Below, one piece after another: positions 1-6,778 of a DNA stretch of 21,926 bases. Source of the DNA: DATAQC01 sp039649175 (GTDB lineage: Bacteria; Actinomycetota; Acidimicrobiia; Acidimicrobiales; AC-14). Both the position numbers and the translations under genes were made by a program. The notes under the pieces are model-generated. The model was not told the origin of the DNA, did not search any database, and saw nothing but the letters and a program-made list of their open reading frames with translations. The stretch is taken from assembly GCA_039649175.1 (NCBI GenBank), contig JBBWZS010000105.1, positions 1-21,926 of the forward strand, written 5' to 3'. Position 1 is the first letter of the stretch. Every line of letters begins with the position of its first letter.

Positions 1-829
1 TCTCGATGATATTGGCCATGGGCCCGTCGGAGTCCGCTTTTCGGAAGGCGTCGTTGACCTCGTCGACGGTGACGTCGCGGCCGAGGACTGCGGTGAAGTC
101 GGTGATCGAACCGACAGGAACCGGAACCCGCAGGGCGGTGCCGTCGAGCTTCCCCTTCATCGCCTCGAGCACGAGGCTGGTGGCCCGGGCCGCGCCGGTC
201 GACGCGGGGACGATGTTGGCCGCCGCCGCCCGGGCCCGGCGCAGGTCCTTGTGGGCCAGGTCGAGCAGGCTCTGGTCGTTGGTGTAGGCGTGGACCGTCG
301 TCATCAGGCCCCGCTCGATCCCGAAGGCGTCGTCGAGGACCTTGATCATCGGCACGAAGCAGTTGGTCGTGCAGGAGGCGTTGGAGACGATCGTGTGCTG
401 CGCCGGGTCGAAGGTGTCGTCGTTGACGCCGACCACGAAGGTGGCGTCGGCCCCGCTGGCCGGGGCCGACACGACGACCCTGGGGGCGCCGGCGTCGATG
501 TGCTGGGCCGCCTTGTCTCGATCGGTGAACAGGCCGGTCGACTCGATCACCACGTCGACACCCAGCTCGCCCCACGGCAGGGCCTTGGGGTCGCGTTCGG
601 AGATGACCCGGAAGCTCTGCTTGCCGGCCTGGATGCCGTCGTCGGTGGTGGCCACGTCCTCGCCGAGGCGTCCGAGCACCGAGTCGAACTTCATGAGGTG
701 CGCCAGGGTGGCCGGTGAGGTGAGGTCGTTGACGGCCACGATCTCGATGTCGGAGCCCCGCTGCAACACCGCCCTGGTGAAGTTGCGGCCGATCCGCCCG
801 AACCCGTTGATGCCCACCCTGACTGTCAT
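1..829 (-). CDS. gap: Glyceraldehyde-3-phosphate dehydrogenase, type I (C-terminus off the window)
   Basis: This enzyme converts glyceraldehyde-3-phosphate, NAD(P)+ and phosphate to 1,3-bisphosphoglycerate in cytosolic glycolysis and gluconeogenesis. The visible 276 codons begin TVRVGINGFGRIGRN, the N-terminal Rossmann nucleotide-binding motif, and carry the catalytic motif SNASCTTNC with the nucleophile at Cys153. The substrate-binding stretch after NIVPASTGAA is also present. About 55-60 C-terminal residues of a normal length near 335 lie beyond the left edge. The ATG at 829 is preceded by a strong Shine-Dalgarno AGGGAGG (plus-strand 834-840), so this gene has its own good ribosome site although it begins only 25 nt after the yvcK stop. 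It is probably read from the uvrC-rapZ-yvcK transcript. Identity is certain; whether pgk and tpiA follow cannot be seen. Confidence 0.97.
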   Translation of the reverse strand, partial: MTVRVGINGFGRIGRNFTRAVLQRGSDIEIVAVNDLTSPATLAHLMKFDSVLGRLGEDVATTDDGIQAGKQSFRVISERDPKALPWGELGVDVVIESTGLFTDRDKAAQHIDAGAPRVVVSAPASGADATFVVGVNDDTFDPAQHTIVSNASCTTNCFVPMIKVLDDAFGIERGLMTTVHAYTNDQSLLDLAHKDLRRARAAAANIVPASTGAARATSLVLEAMKGKLDGTALRVPVPVGSITDFTAVLGRDVTVDEVNDAFRKADSDGPMANIIE

Positions 830-854
830 GTGTCCTCCCTTGTTTCGTCTCTGT

Positions 855-1739
855 TTACCCGACCTGATCCACCAGATCCACTAGCGCCGCCGCCAGGCGC
901 TCGGGGTCGTGTGCCGTGTTGCCCTGACGGGCGACGGGCCGCTCGACGCACATCACTCCCGGTCTGCCGAGGGGTAGGGCGCCCGGATGGTACAGGACGA
1001 CGTCCACCTCGAGCCCGTGGGCGGCCAGGGCCGCGACGTGGGCGGCCACGTCGTAGCCGGCCGTCTCGGGCTTCTGCTCGCGCAGGTTGCAGACATAGAC
1101 CTTGCGCCCCGGCGTGCAGGCGAGGGCGTCGCGCAGGGCGGGAACCGCGACCACGGCCAGCACACTGGTGAACAGCGACCCCGGCCCGATGACCACCTGG
1201 TCGGCCCGGGCCAGGGCCTCCAGGGCCGCCTCCGGCGGTTCCGGGTCGGTGGGCACGAGGGAGACCCCCACGATGCGCCCGGCATTGGCCACCGCCACCT
1301 GACCCTGGACGGAGCCTTCGCCACCGTCGGCGTCGGTGCCGACCACGGCCTTGAGCACGACGGGCTCACGGGTGGCGGGAACGACCCGGCCCACCGAGCC
1401 GAGAAGGCGGCCGGCCTCGGCCAGAGCCGCGGCGAAGTCGCCGGTGGCGTCGGCCAGCCCGGCGATCACCAGGTTCCCGAAGGCGTGGCCCTCCAGCTCA
1501 CCGCCGGCAAAGCGGTGCTCGAAGGCCCGGGTCCATAGCGCCTGGGGCTCGGCCAGGGCCACCAGGCACTTGCGCAGGTCGCCGGGCGGCGGGATGTTGA
1601 AGTCGGCCCGCAGGCGGCCGCTCGACCCCCCGTCGTCGGCCACCGAGACGATGGCGCAGATGTCGTGGGCGTAGCGACGGACGGCCTGCAGGCTCGACGC
1701 CAGGCCGTGGCCACCGCCGAGGGCGACGACCCTGGTCAC
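855..1739 (-). CDS. yvcK: YvcK/CofD-like gluconeogenesis factor (UDP-sugar-binding)
   Basis: The 294-residue protein matches the YvcK (also CuvA) family, which binds UDP-sugars and is needed for growth on gluconeogenic carbon and for normal cell-wall synthesis. Visible signatures are the N-terminal nucleotide-binding loop ALGGGHG (6-12), VSVADDGGSSGRLR (31-44), the HAFGNLVIAGL segment (85-95), GPGSLFTSVLA (185-195) and NLREQKPETAGY (218-229). Translation starts at a GTG just 1 nt after the rapZ stop (TGA-C-GTG), so it is likely coupled to rapZ. In other actinobacteria the next gene is whiA, but here gap follows after 25 nt. The protein is somewhat shorter than mycobacterial homologues, with no obvious missing core motif. 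Family assignment is firm; the physiological role is inferred from homologues. Confidence 0.95.
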   Translation of the reverse strand: MTRVVALGGGHGLASSLQAVRRYAHDICAIVSVADDGGSSGRLRADFNIPPPGDLRKCLVALAEPQALWTRAFEHRFAGGELEGHAFGNLVIAGLADATGDFAAALAEAGRLLGSVGRVVPATREPVVLKAVVGTDADGGEGSVQGQVAVANAGRIVGVSLVPTDPEPPEAALEALARADQVVIGPGSLFTSVLAVVAVPALRDALACTPGRKVYVCNLREQKPETAGYDVAAHVAALAAHGLEVDVVLYHPGALPLGRPGVMCVERPVARQGNTAHDPERLAAALVDLVDQVG

Positions 1740-1740
1740 G

Positions 1741-2622
1741 TCAGGCGCCCGAACGCCCGGCCCACTCGGCCCGGTGCTTGTGGATGTCGCGGTGCGACAC
1801 GGTCGGATCGAAGCCCCGTTCCCGGAGGAGCCGACCGAGCTCCTCGGCGATCACGACCGACCGGTGGGTGCCCCCCGTGCAACCCACGCCGACCGACAGG
1901 TACGACTTGCCCTCCTTGACGTAGGCGGGGAGGAGGAGCTCGAGCAGGGCGTCGAGGCGGGCGAGGAACTCGGGGGTGTCAGGCTGCTCGCACACGTACT
2001 GGCGCACCGGGGCCTCGAGGCCGGTGAGGGGGCGCAGCTCGGGCACCCAGTGGGGGTTGGGCAGGAACCGGCAGTCGAAGACCAGGTCGACGTCGAGGGG
2101 CAGGCCGTGCTTGTACCCGAACGACACCACGCTGGTCTGCAGGCCGCTCTCGGCCTCGCCCGCGAACAGGTCGAGCAGTCGGTCACGCAACTGGTGCACG
2201 TTGAGGTCGCTGGTGTCGACGACCACGTCGGCCTGGGACTTCACCGGGTCGAGCAGCTGGCGCTCGCGCTCGATGCCATCGGAGACGCGGTCGCTCTCGG
2301 CCATGGGGTGGCGGCGCCTGGTGTTCTCGTACCGGCGCACGAGCACCTCGGTGGTGGCCTCGAGGAACAGGACCCGGACGCGGTCGGCCGTCTTGGCCAG
2401 GTGGTCGAGCGCAGGCGACAGCTCGTCGAGGTAGGCGGTGGTGCCCACCACCAGGGCCACCCGCTCGATGGTGGACCCGGGCGCCTGCACCAGCTCGGTG
2501 ACCTTGGAGAGGAGGGCGGGCGGCATGTTGTCGATGACGAACCAGCCCAGGTCCTCGAAGCAGTCGGCCGCCTGCGACCGTCCCGCCCCCGACAGCCCGG
2601 TGATGATGAGGAACTCGCTCAC
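1741..2622 (-). CDS. rapZ: RapZ/YvcJ-family nucleotide-binding protein
   Basis: A 293-residue P-loop protein of the RapZ (YvcJ) family, which in E. coli controls glucosamine-6-phosphate synthase through small RNAs and in other bacteria binds nucleotides. The Walker A site is GLSGAGRS (9-16); Arg15 stands where Lys is usual, as I recall for actinobacterial homologues. The LEDLGW-like CFEDLGWFVIDNMPP (21-35), RRRHP (102-106) and the C-terminal GCTGGTHRSV loop (247-256), part of the ligand/RNA-binding domain, are all present, so the protein is full length. The start chosen is the GTG at 2622. It forms a GTGA overlap with the upstream methyltransferase stop, and the frame upstream of it is arginine/proline-rich shadow. 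Next to yvcK this is a classic conserved pair. Confidence 0.95.
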   Translation of the reverse strand: MSEFLIITGLSGAGRSQAADCFEDLGWFVIDNMPPALLSKVTELVQAPGSTIERVALVVGTTAYLDELSPALDHLAKTADRVRVLFLEATTEVLVRRYENTRRRHPMAESDRVSDGIERERQLLDPVKSQADVVVDTSDLNVHQLRDRLLDLFAGEAESGLQTSVVSFGYKHGLPLDVDLVFDCRFLPNPHWVPELRPLTGLEAPVRQYVCEQPDTPEFLARLDALLELLLPAYVKEGKSYLSVGVGCTGGTHRSVVIAEELGRLLRERGFDPTVSHRDIHKHRAEWAGRSGA

Positions 2623-3404
2623 GTCGGACCGAACGCTAGCCCCACCGGTTCTCGCTCTTTCTCGGCGACGAGGAGCAGGAGGCGGGGGATGGTGGCGGCG
2701 TCGCGGTACTCGGTGGCCCGGGCCATGAACCCGGGGGGCGGGGGCGGCTCCTCCATGCGGCGGATGACGAGGCCGGCGGCGGCCATGGCGTTGACGTAGC
2801 GCGACAACGGCCGGTGCACGAACGGCACGAACACGCCCTTCTCCACCTCCTCGAGCGAGGAGTCCTCGTGCAGGTAGGGGCCGATCCGCCAGTACTGCTC
2901 GTCGAGGATGTGGTCGTCGATCCAGCCCGACCCCGGGGCCTGGAGGAGGGGGTGGTTCAAGAAGAACAGGAAGCGGCCGCCCGGGCGCAGGACCCGTCCC
3001 ACCTCGCCCAGGGCGGCGTCGGTGTCGGTGATGTGCTCGAACACCAGGCAGGCGATGACGGCGTCGAAGGCCGCCGCCGGGAAGGGCAGGGCGCCCGCCT
3101 CGCCCCGGCCGTAGAGGACTCCCCCACCCCGGCGCCGGCCCACCGAGACCTGGTCGGCCACCGGGTCGATGCCCACGACGCGCCGGGCGCCGGCCGCGGC
3201 CGCCACCCGCGCCACCTGGCCCTCCCCGGCGCCGACATCGAGCACGTCGGTGGCTCCGGCCACGTGGGCGGCGGCCAGGGGCAGGATCTGCTCGTCGTAC
3301 TCGGCGTCGGCGCCGTCGGTGAAGTGCTCCTGCCACCACCCGGCGTGCGCCTCCCACAACGCCGCCGCCGATCTTGCCGGCGATGCCCGCTCGGGCTCAG
3401 CCAC
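2619..3404 (-). CDS. Class I SAM-dependent methyltransferase between uvrC and rapZ
   Basis: A predicted cytosolic methyltransferase of the Methyltransf_11/UbiE-like fold with unknown substrate. Counting from the GTG at 3404 (261 residues), motif I is VLDVGAGEG (54-62), the acidic ribose-binding motif is VVGIDP, and LPFPAAAFDAVIACLVFEHI followed by RVLRPGGRFLFFLNHP gives motifs II-III. The GTG at 3404 overlaps the uvrC stop by 8 nt. An in-frame ATG at 3458 with a GAGG-like ribosome site would add 18 Pro/Arg-rich residues but overlap uvrC by 62 nt, so I prefer the GTG. The stop overlaps the rapZ start (GTGA), which fixes the gene inside the uvrC-rapZ-yvcK operon. A methyltransferase is not a usual member of this conserved cluster. 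The function is not deducible from sequence alone. Confidence 0.88.
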   Translation of the reverse strand: MAEPERASPARSAAALWEAHAGWWQEHFTDGADAEYDEQILPLAAAHVAGATDVLDVGAGEGQVARVAAAAGARRVVGIDPVADQVSVGRRRGGGVLYGRGEAGALPFPAAAFDAVIACLVFEHITDTDAALGEVGRVLRPGGRFLFFLNHPLLQAPGSGWIDDHILDEQYWRIGPYLHEDSSLEEVEKGVFVPFVHRPLSRYVNAMAAAGLVIRRMEEPPPPPGFMARATEYRDAATIPRLLLLVAEKEREPVGLAFGPT

Positions 3405-5298
3405 GGCCGGGACCGGTCGTCGAGGTGGTTGCCGCGGTCGGGGAATGGAAGGCGGCATACGTCGCCTCGGCCACCGCGTCGGGAAGCCAGGGAAGGGCCT
3501 TCAGGTCATCCAGCGATGCCGTCTTCACCGCCCGGATGCCCCCCAGTTCGGTGAGCAGGCGCCGGCGGCGGGTCGGGCCCAGACCGGGGACGTCGTCGAG
3601 GGAGCTGCGGGTCATCCGCTTGCCCCGCAACTGGCGGTGGTACGAGACGGCGAAGCGGTGGGCCTCGTCGCGCACCCGCTGCAGCAGGTAGAGCGCCTCG
3701 GACTGTCGGGGGATGCGCACGGGGTCGGCCAGACCGGGAACGTAGACCTCCTCGAAGCGCTTGGCCAGCGCCGCCACCGAGATCTCGTCCTCCAGGCCCA
3801 GCTCGGCGACCACGTCGATGGCCACGCCCAGCTGCCCCTTGCCACCGTCGACCAGCAGGAGGTTGGGCTGGTAGGCGAAGCGTCGCCGGCCCCGTTCGGC
3901 GGGCGGGCGCTCCCTGTCGGCGAGCATGGCCTTCAACCTGCGGGTGAGCACCTCGCGCATGGCCCCGAAGTCGTCGTTGCCGGGCACGTCGCGGATGCGG
4001 AAGCGCCGATAGTCGCTCTTCTTGGGCAGGCCGTCCTCCACCACCACCATGGAGCCCACGTAGTCGCTGCCCTGGATGTGGCTCATGTCGTAGCACTCGA
4101 TGCGCAGGGGGGCCTGAGGCAGGCCGAGCGCCTCCTGGAGGGCGTTGAGAGCCCGGGCCCGGGCGTTGTGGTCGGACGCCCGCTTGAGGCGGTGGCGAAC
4201 GAACTCCTCCTTGGCGTTCTGGGTCACGGTGGCCTGCAGGGCCCTCTTGTCACCGCGCTGGGGCACGCGCACGGCCACCTTCGAACCCCTCAGCTCCGAC
4301 AGCCAGCGGCTGTAGAGGTCGGGGTCGTCGGGGTCGTCGGGCACGAGCACCTCGTGGGGGATGGAGTCGCGGTCGGACTCGGCGTAGAGGCCCTCGAGCA
4401 CGTGGCCCACCAACTGGGCCCGGGTGACGTCTTCGACCTTGTCGACCACGAACCCCTTGCGCCCCACCATGCGTCCCCGGCGCACGTAGAACACCTGGAC
4501 GGCCGCCTCCAACTCGTCCTCGGCGATGCCGAGGACGTCGAGGTCCTCGGGGCGCTCGGTGACCATGGCCTGCTTCTCGATGACCTTGCGCACGCTGGCC
4601 AGCCGGTCGCGCATGCGGGCCGCCCGCTCGAACTCGAGGTTGGCGGCCGACTCGGCCATCTCCCGTTCGAGGCGGCTGATCACCGGCTGGGTCTCACCGT
4701 CGAGGAAGTCGACCAGCTCGCCCACCAGGGCGTCGTAGGTGGGCTTGTCGATCTCCCCCACGCACGGCCCGGTGCACTTCTCGATGTGGAACAGCAGGCA
4801 GGGCCGGCCCAGCTTGTGGTGACGCTCGAGCTTGTTGTCCGAGCAGGTGCGGATGGGGAACGTCCGCAGCAGCAGGTCGAGGGTCTCGCGGATGGCGTAG
4901 GCGTGGCCGTAGGGCCCGAAATAGCGGGTGCCTTTGCGCTTGCGCCCCCGCATGACCTGGGCCCGGGGCCACTGGTCGCTCATGGTGACGGCCAGGAAGG
5001 GGTAGCTCTTGTCGTCGCGCAGGCGGATGTTGAACCGGGGCCGGTGCTGCTTGATGAGGCTGTACTCCAGCATCAGGGCCTCGACGTCGTTGCGCACCTG
5101 GATCCACTCGACCGACGCCGCCGACGCCACCATCTGAGCGGTGCGAGGCGGCAGCGTGGCCGGATTGCCGAAGTAGTTCGACAGGCGCGACCGCAACGAC
5201 TTGGCCTTGCCCACGTAGATCACCCTGCCCTCGGCGTCTTTGAACTGGTAGGAGCCGGGCACGTCAGGGATGGTGCCGGCGGCCGGTCGTTGGAGCAT
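3397..5298 (-). CDS. uvrC: UvrABC excinuclease subunit C
   Basis: UvrC makes both incisions beside a lesion during nucleotide excision repair after loading by UvrB. From the ATG at 5298 (633 residues) the order is: GIY-YIG nuclease domain with PGSYQFKDAEGRVIYVGKA (14-32); a cysteine group C152, C167, C175, C179 where an iron-sulfur cluster has been described in E. coli UvrC; a UvrB-binding UVR helix pair (about 208-243); the RNase H-like nuclease with ECYDMSH (401-407) and LLLVDGGKGQL (480-490); and the C-terminal tandem helix-hairpin-helix DDVPGLGPTRRRRLL. An ATG three codons upstream (5307) is possible. I favour 5298 because a TATCAT -10-like box lies exactly 7 nt before it, which suggests a leaderless message. 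It heads the operon with the methyltransferase, rapZ, yvcK and gap. Confidence 0.96.
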   Translation of the reverse strand: MLQRPAAGTIPDVPGSYQFKDAEGRVIYVGKAKSLRSRLSNYFGNPATLPPRTAQMVASAASVEWIQVRNDVEALMLEYSLIKQHRPRFNIRLRDDKSYPFLAVTMSDQWPRAQVMRGRKRKGTRYFGPYGHAYAIRETLDLLLRTFPIRTCSDNKLERHHKLGRPCLLFHIEKCTGPCVGEIDKPTYDALVGELVDFLDGETQPVISRLEREMAESAANLEFERAARMRDRLASVRKVIEKQAMVTERPEDLDVLGIAEDELEAAVQVFYVRRGRMVGRKGFVVDKVEDVTRAQLVGHVLEGLYAESDRDSIPHEVLVPDDPDDPDLYSRWLSELRGSKVAVRVPQRGDKRALQATVTQNAKEEFVRHRLKRASDHNARARALNALQEALGLPQAPLRIECYDMSHIQGSDYVGSMVVVEDGLPKKSDYRRFRIRDVPGNDDFGAMREVLTRRLKAMLADRERPPAERGRRRFAYQPNLLLVDGGKGQLGVAIDVVAELGLEDEISVAALAKRFEEVYVPGLADPVRIPRQSEALYLLQRVRDEAHRFAVSYHRQLRGKRMTRSSLDDVPGLGPTRRRRLLTELGGIRAVKTASLDDLKALPWLPDAVAEATYAAFHSPTAATTSTTGPGRG

Positions 5299-5339
5299 CA
5301 CTCCCATGATACCGATAGCGAATCCGTTATCATGGCCTC
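5299..5339. promoter_or_regulatory. Shared divergent promoter/operator region of uvrC and the XRE regulator
   Basis: Two TATCAT boxes face outwards. On the minus strand (5311-5306) the box is followed by 7 nt and the uvrC ATG at 5298; on the plus strand (5328-5333) it is followed by 6 nt and the regulator ATG at 5340. Both fit the actinobacterial TANNNT -10 placed for leaderless transcription. Between and over them lies GATAGCGAATCCGTTATC (5314-5331), an imperfect 18-bp palindrome matching at 14 of 18 positions, with all mismatches purine/pyrimidine transitions. The boxes are only 16 bp apart, so polymerase could probably not occupy both at once. That the regulator binds here is inference. 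Confidence 0.5.
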
Positions 5340-5564
5340 ATGACCAGAGTGGCCGAGTGGGTGAACGGGGCCAGGCGGTCGGCAGGCTTGACGCAGCGCC
5401 AGTTGGCAGCGCGAGCCGGCGTACCTCAGCCGACGATCGCCAGGATCGAGTCCGGTCGCCAGATGCCTCGGGCCGACACGCTCGACAGGTTGTTGAAGGC
5501 GTGCGGTTGGGAGCTGGAGCTCCAGGAGATGGTCGACCAGGCAGAGTCGCCGCCGGCGACGTAG
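5340..5564 (+). CDS. Small XRE-family helix-turn-helix regulator (antitoxin-like)
   Basis: A 74-residue protein that is almost entirely one Cro/C1-type helix-turn-helix: LTQRQLAARAGVPQPTIARIESGRQ (17-41) holds the two DNA-contacting helices, followed by ADTLDRLLKACGWELEL (46-62). Single-domain proteins of this type are often antitoxins of HigBA/MqsA-like pairs or stand-alone repressors. No toxin-like partner is visible: uvrC lies upstream on the other strand and nadA begins 122 nt downstream. The ATG at 5340 follows a TATCAT box by 6 nt and has no ribosome-binding site, so the transcript may be leaderless. The palindrome between it and uvrC is a natural candidate operator for autoregulation and possibly for control of uvrC. 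The fold is certain, the role inferred. Confidence 0.82.
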   Translation: MTRVAEWVNGARRSAGLTQRQLAARAGVPQPTIARIESGRQMPRADTLDRLLKACGWELELQEMVDQAESPPAT

Positions 5565-5686
5565 AGTGCAGTTACGCCGGCCTGGTTTCCGGCGACATCT
5601 TCAGCTCCGAGGCCGACAACCCCGCGAGAGGCGACCAGGCTGTCTCCGCCGGCCATTATCGGGGCTCCATCAGGGGGTTTCCTCGC

Positions 5687-6778
5687 ATGGTGCGGATACA
5701 GCCGGCACTGCCCGGGCGCTACGTGAACGCTGGCCAGGACCAACTGGCGCAGTGGATCGCCGCGGCCAAGGCCTCTCTCGGCGACCGGGTGCTCGTCCTC
5801 GGCCACCACTACCAGCGCGACGAGGTGATGGCCTTCGCCGACGCCCGCGGCGACTCGTTCGGCCTGTCTCGCCTGGCCGCGGCCAGCACGGCGTCGTACG
5901 TGGTGTTCTGCGGCGTCCACTTCATGGCCGAGTCGGCCGACGAGCTCACCGGTGACCACCAGAAGGTGTTGCTCCCCGACCTCAACTCCGGGTGCTCGAT
6001 GGCCGACATGGCCGACCTCGACTCGGTGGAGGAGGCCTGGGACGACCTGGCCGCGGTCACCGACGTCGAGCGCATCGTGCCCATCACCTACATGAACTCC
6101 TCCGCCGCCCTGAAGGCCTTCGTGGCTGACCACGGCGGCGCGGTGTGCACGTCATCCAACGCCCGGGCCGTGCTGCGCTGGGCCCTCGATCGGGGTGACA
6201 AGGTCTTGTTCTTCCCCGACCAGCACCTGGGCCGCAACACCGCGTTCCAGCTCGGCTACGACGCCGCCGACATGGCCGTGTGGAACCCGAGGCTCGCGTG
6301 TGGCGGGCTGACCGAGCGGGAGGTGAAAGAAGCCACCTTCCTGCTCTGGAAGGGCCACTGCTCGGTGCACCAGCGCTTCACCGTCGACCAGGTGGATGCC
6401 TTCCGGGCCGCCCATCCCGGCGGCACGGTGATCGTGCACCCCGAGTGCGCCCACGAGGTGGTGGAACACGCCGACCAGGTGGGGTCCACCGACTTCATCA
6501 TCGCCGCCGTCGATGCCGCCGAGCCGGGCTCGGTGGTGGCGGTGGCCACCGAGATCCACCTGGTCAACCGGCTGGCGTCCGAGCACCCGGACCTGACGGT
6601 GGTCTCCCTCGACCCGGTGGTGTGCCCGTGCTCGACCATGTTCCGCATCGACGCCGCCCACCTGGCCTGGGTGCTGGAGAACCTGGTCGAGGGTCGGGTC
6701 GTCAACCAGATCACGGTCGACCCGGTGACGGCGGCGTCGGCCCGGGTGGCACTGGAGCGGATGCTGGCCATCACCTGA
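5687..6778 (+). CDS. nadA: Quinolinate synthase A
   Basis: NadA condenses iminoaspartate (from NadB) with dihydroxyacetone phosphate to quinolinate in de novo NAD synthesis, using a [4Fe-4S] cluster. The 363-residue protein shows LVLGHHYQRDEV (37-48), the first cluster cysteine in FCGVHFMAES (Cys75), the substrate-side segment LPDLNSGCSMAD (96-107), ITYMNSS (133-139), HPEC with Cys254 and CPCSTM with Cys313 or Cys315 as the third ligand. The start chosen is the ATG at 5687, about 9 nt after AGGGGG; the open frame further upstream lacks family sequence. No nadB or nadC is adjacent in this window, which is unusual because the three are often together. The last roughly 520 bp are overlapped on the other strand by the open flippase frame. 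Confidence 0.95.
   Translation: MVRIQPALPGRYVNAGQDQLAQWIAAAKASLGDRVLVLGHHYQRDEVMAFADARGDSFGLSRLAAASTASYVVFCGVHFMAESADELTGDHQKVLLPDLNSGCSMADMADLDSVEEAWDDLAAVTDVERIVPITYMNSSAALKAFVADHGGAVCTSSNARAVLRWALDRGDKVLFFPDQHLGRNTAFQLGYDAADMAVWNPRLACGGLTEREVKEATFLLWKGHCSVHQRFTVDQVDAFRAAHPGGTVIVHPECAHEVVEHADQVGSTDFIIAAVDAAEPGSVVAVATEIHLVNRLASEHPDLTVVSLDPVVCPCSTMFRIDAAHLAWVLENLVEGRVVNQITVDPVTAASARVALERMLAIT

Noticed and set aside
2623..3357. Upstream extension of rapZ to a 538-residue protein
   Set aside because: The added part is Arg/Pro/Gly-rich and out of frame with the methyltransferase it covers; the GTG at 2622 with its GTGA overlap is a better start.
3169..5343. 724-codon plus-strand open frame
   Set aside because: Antisense of uvrC and the methyltransferase; low-complexity product, while the minus strand encodes clear family motifs.
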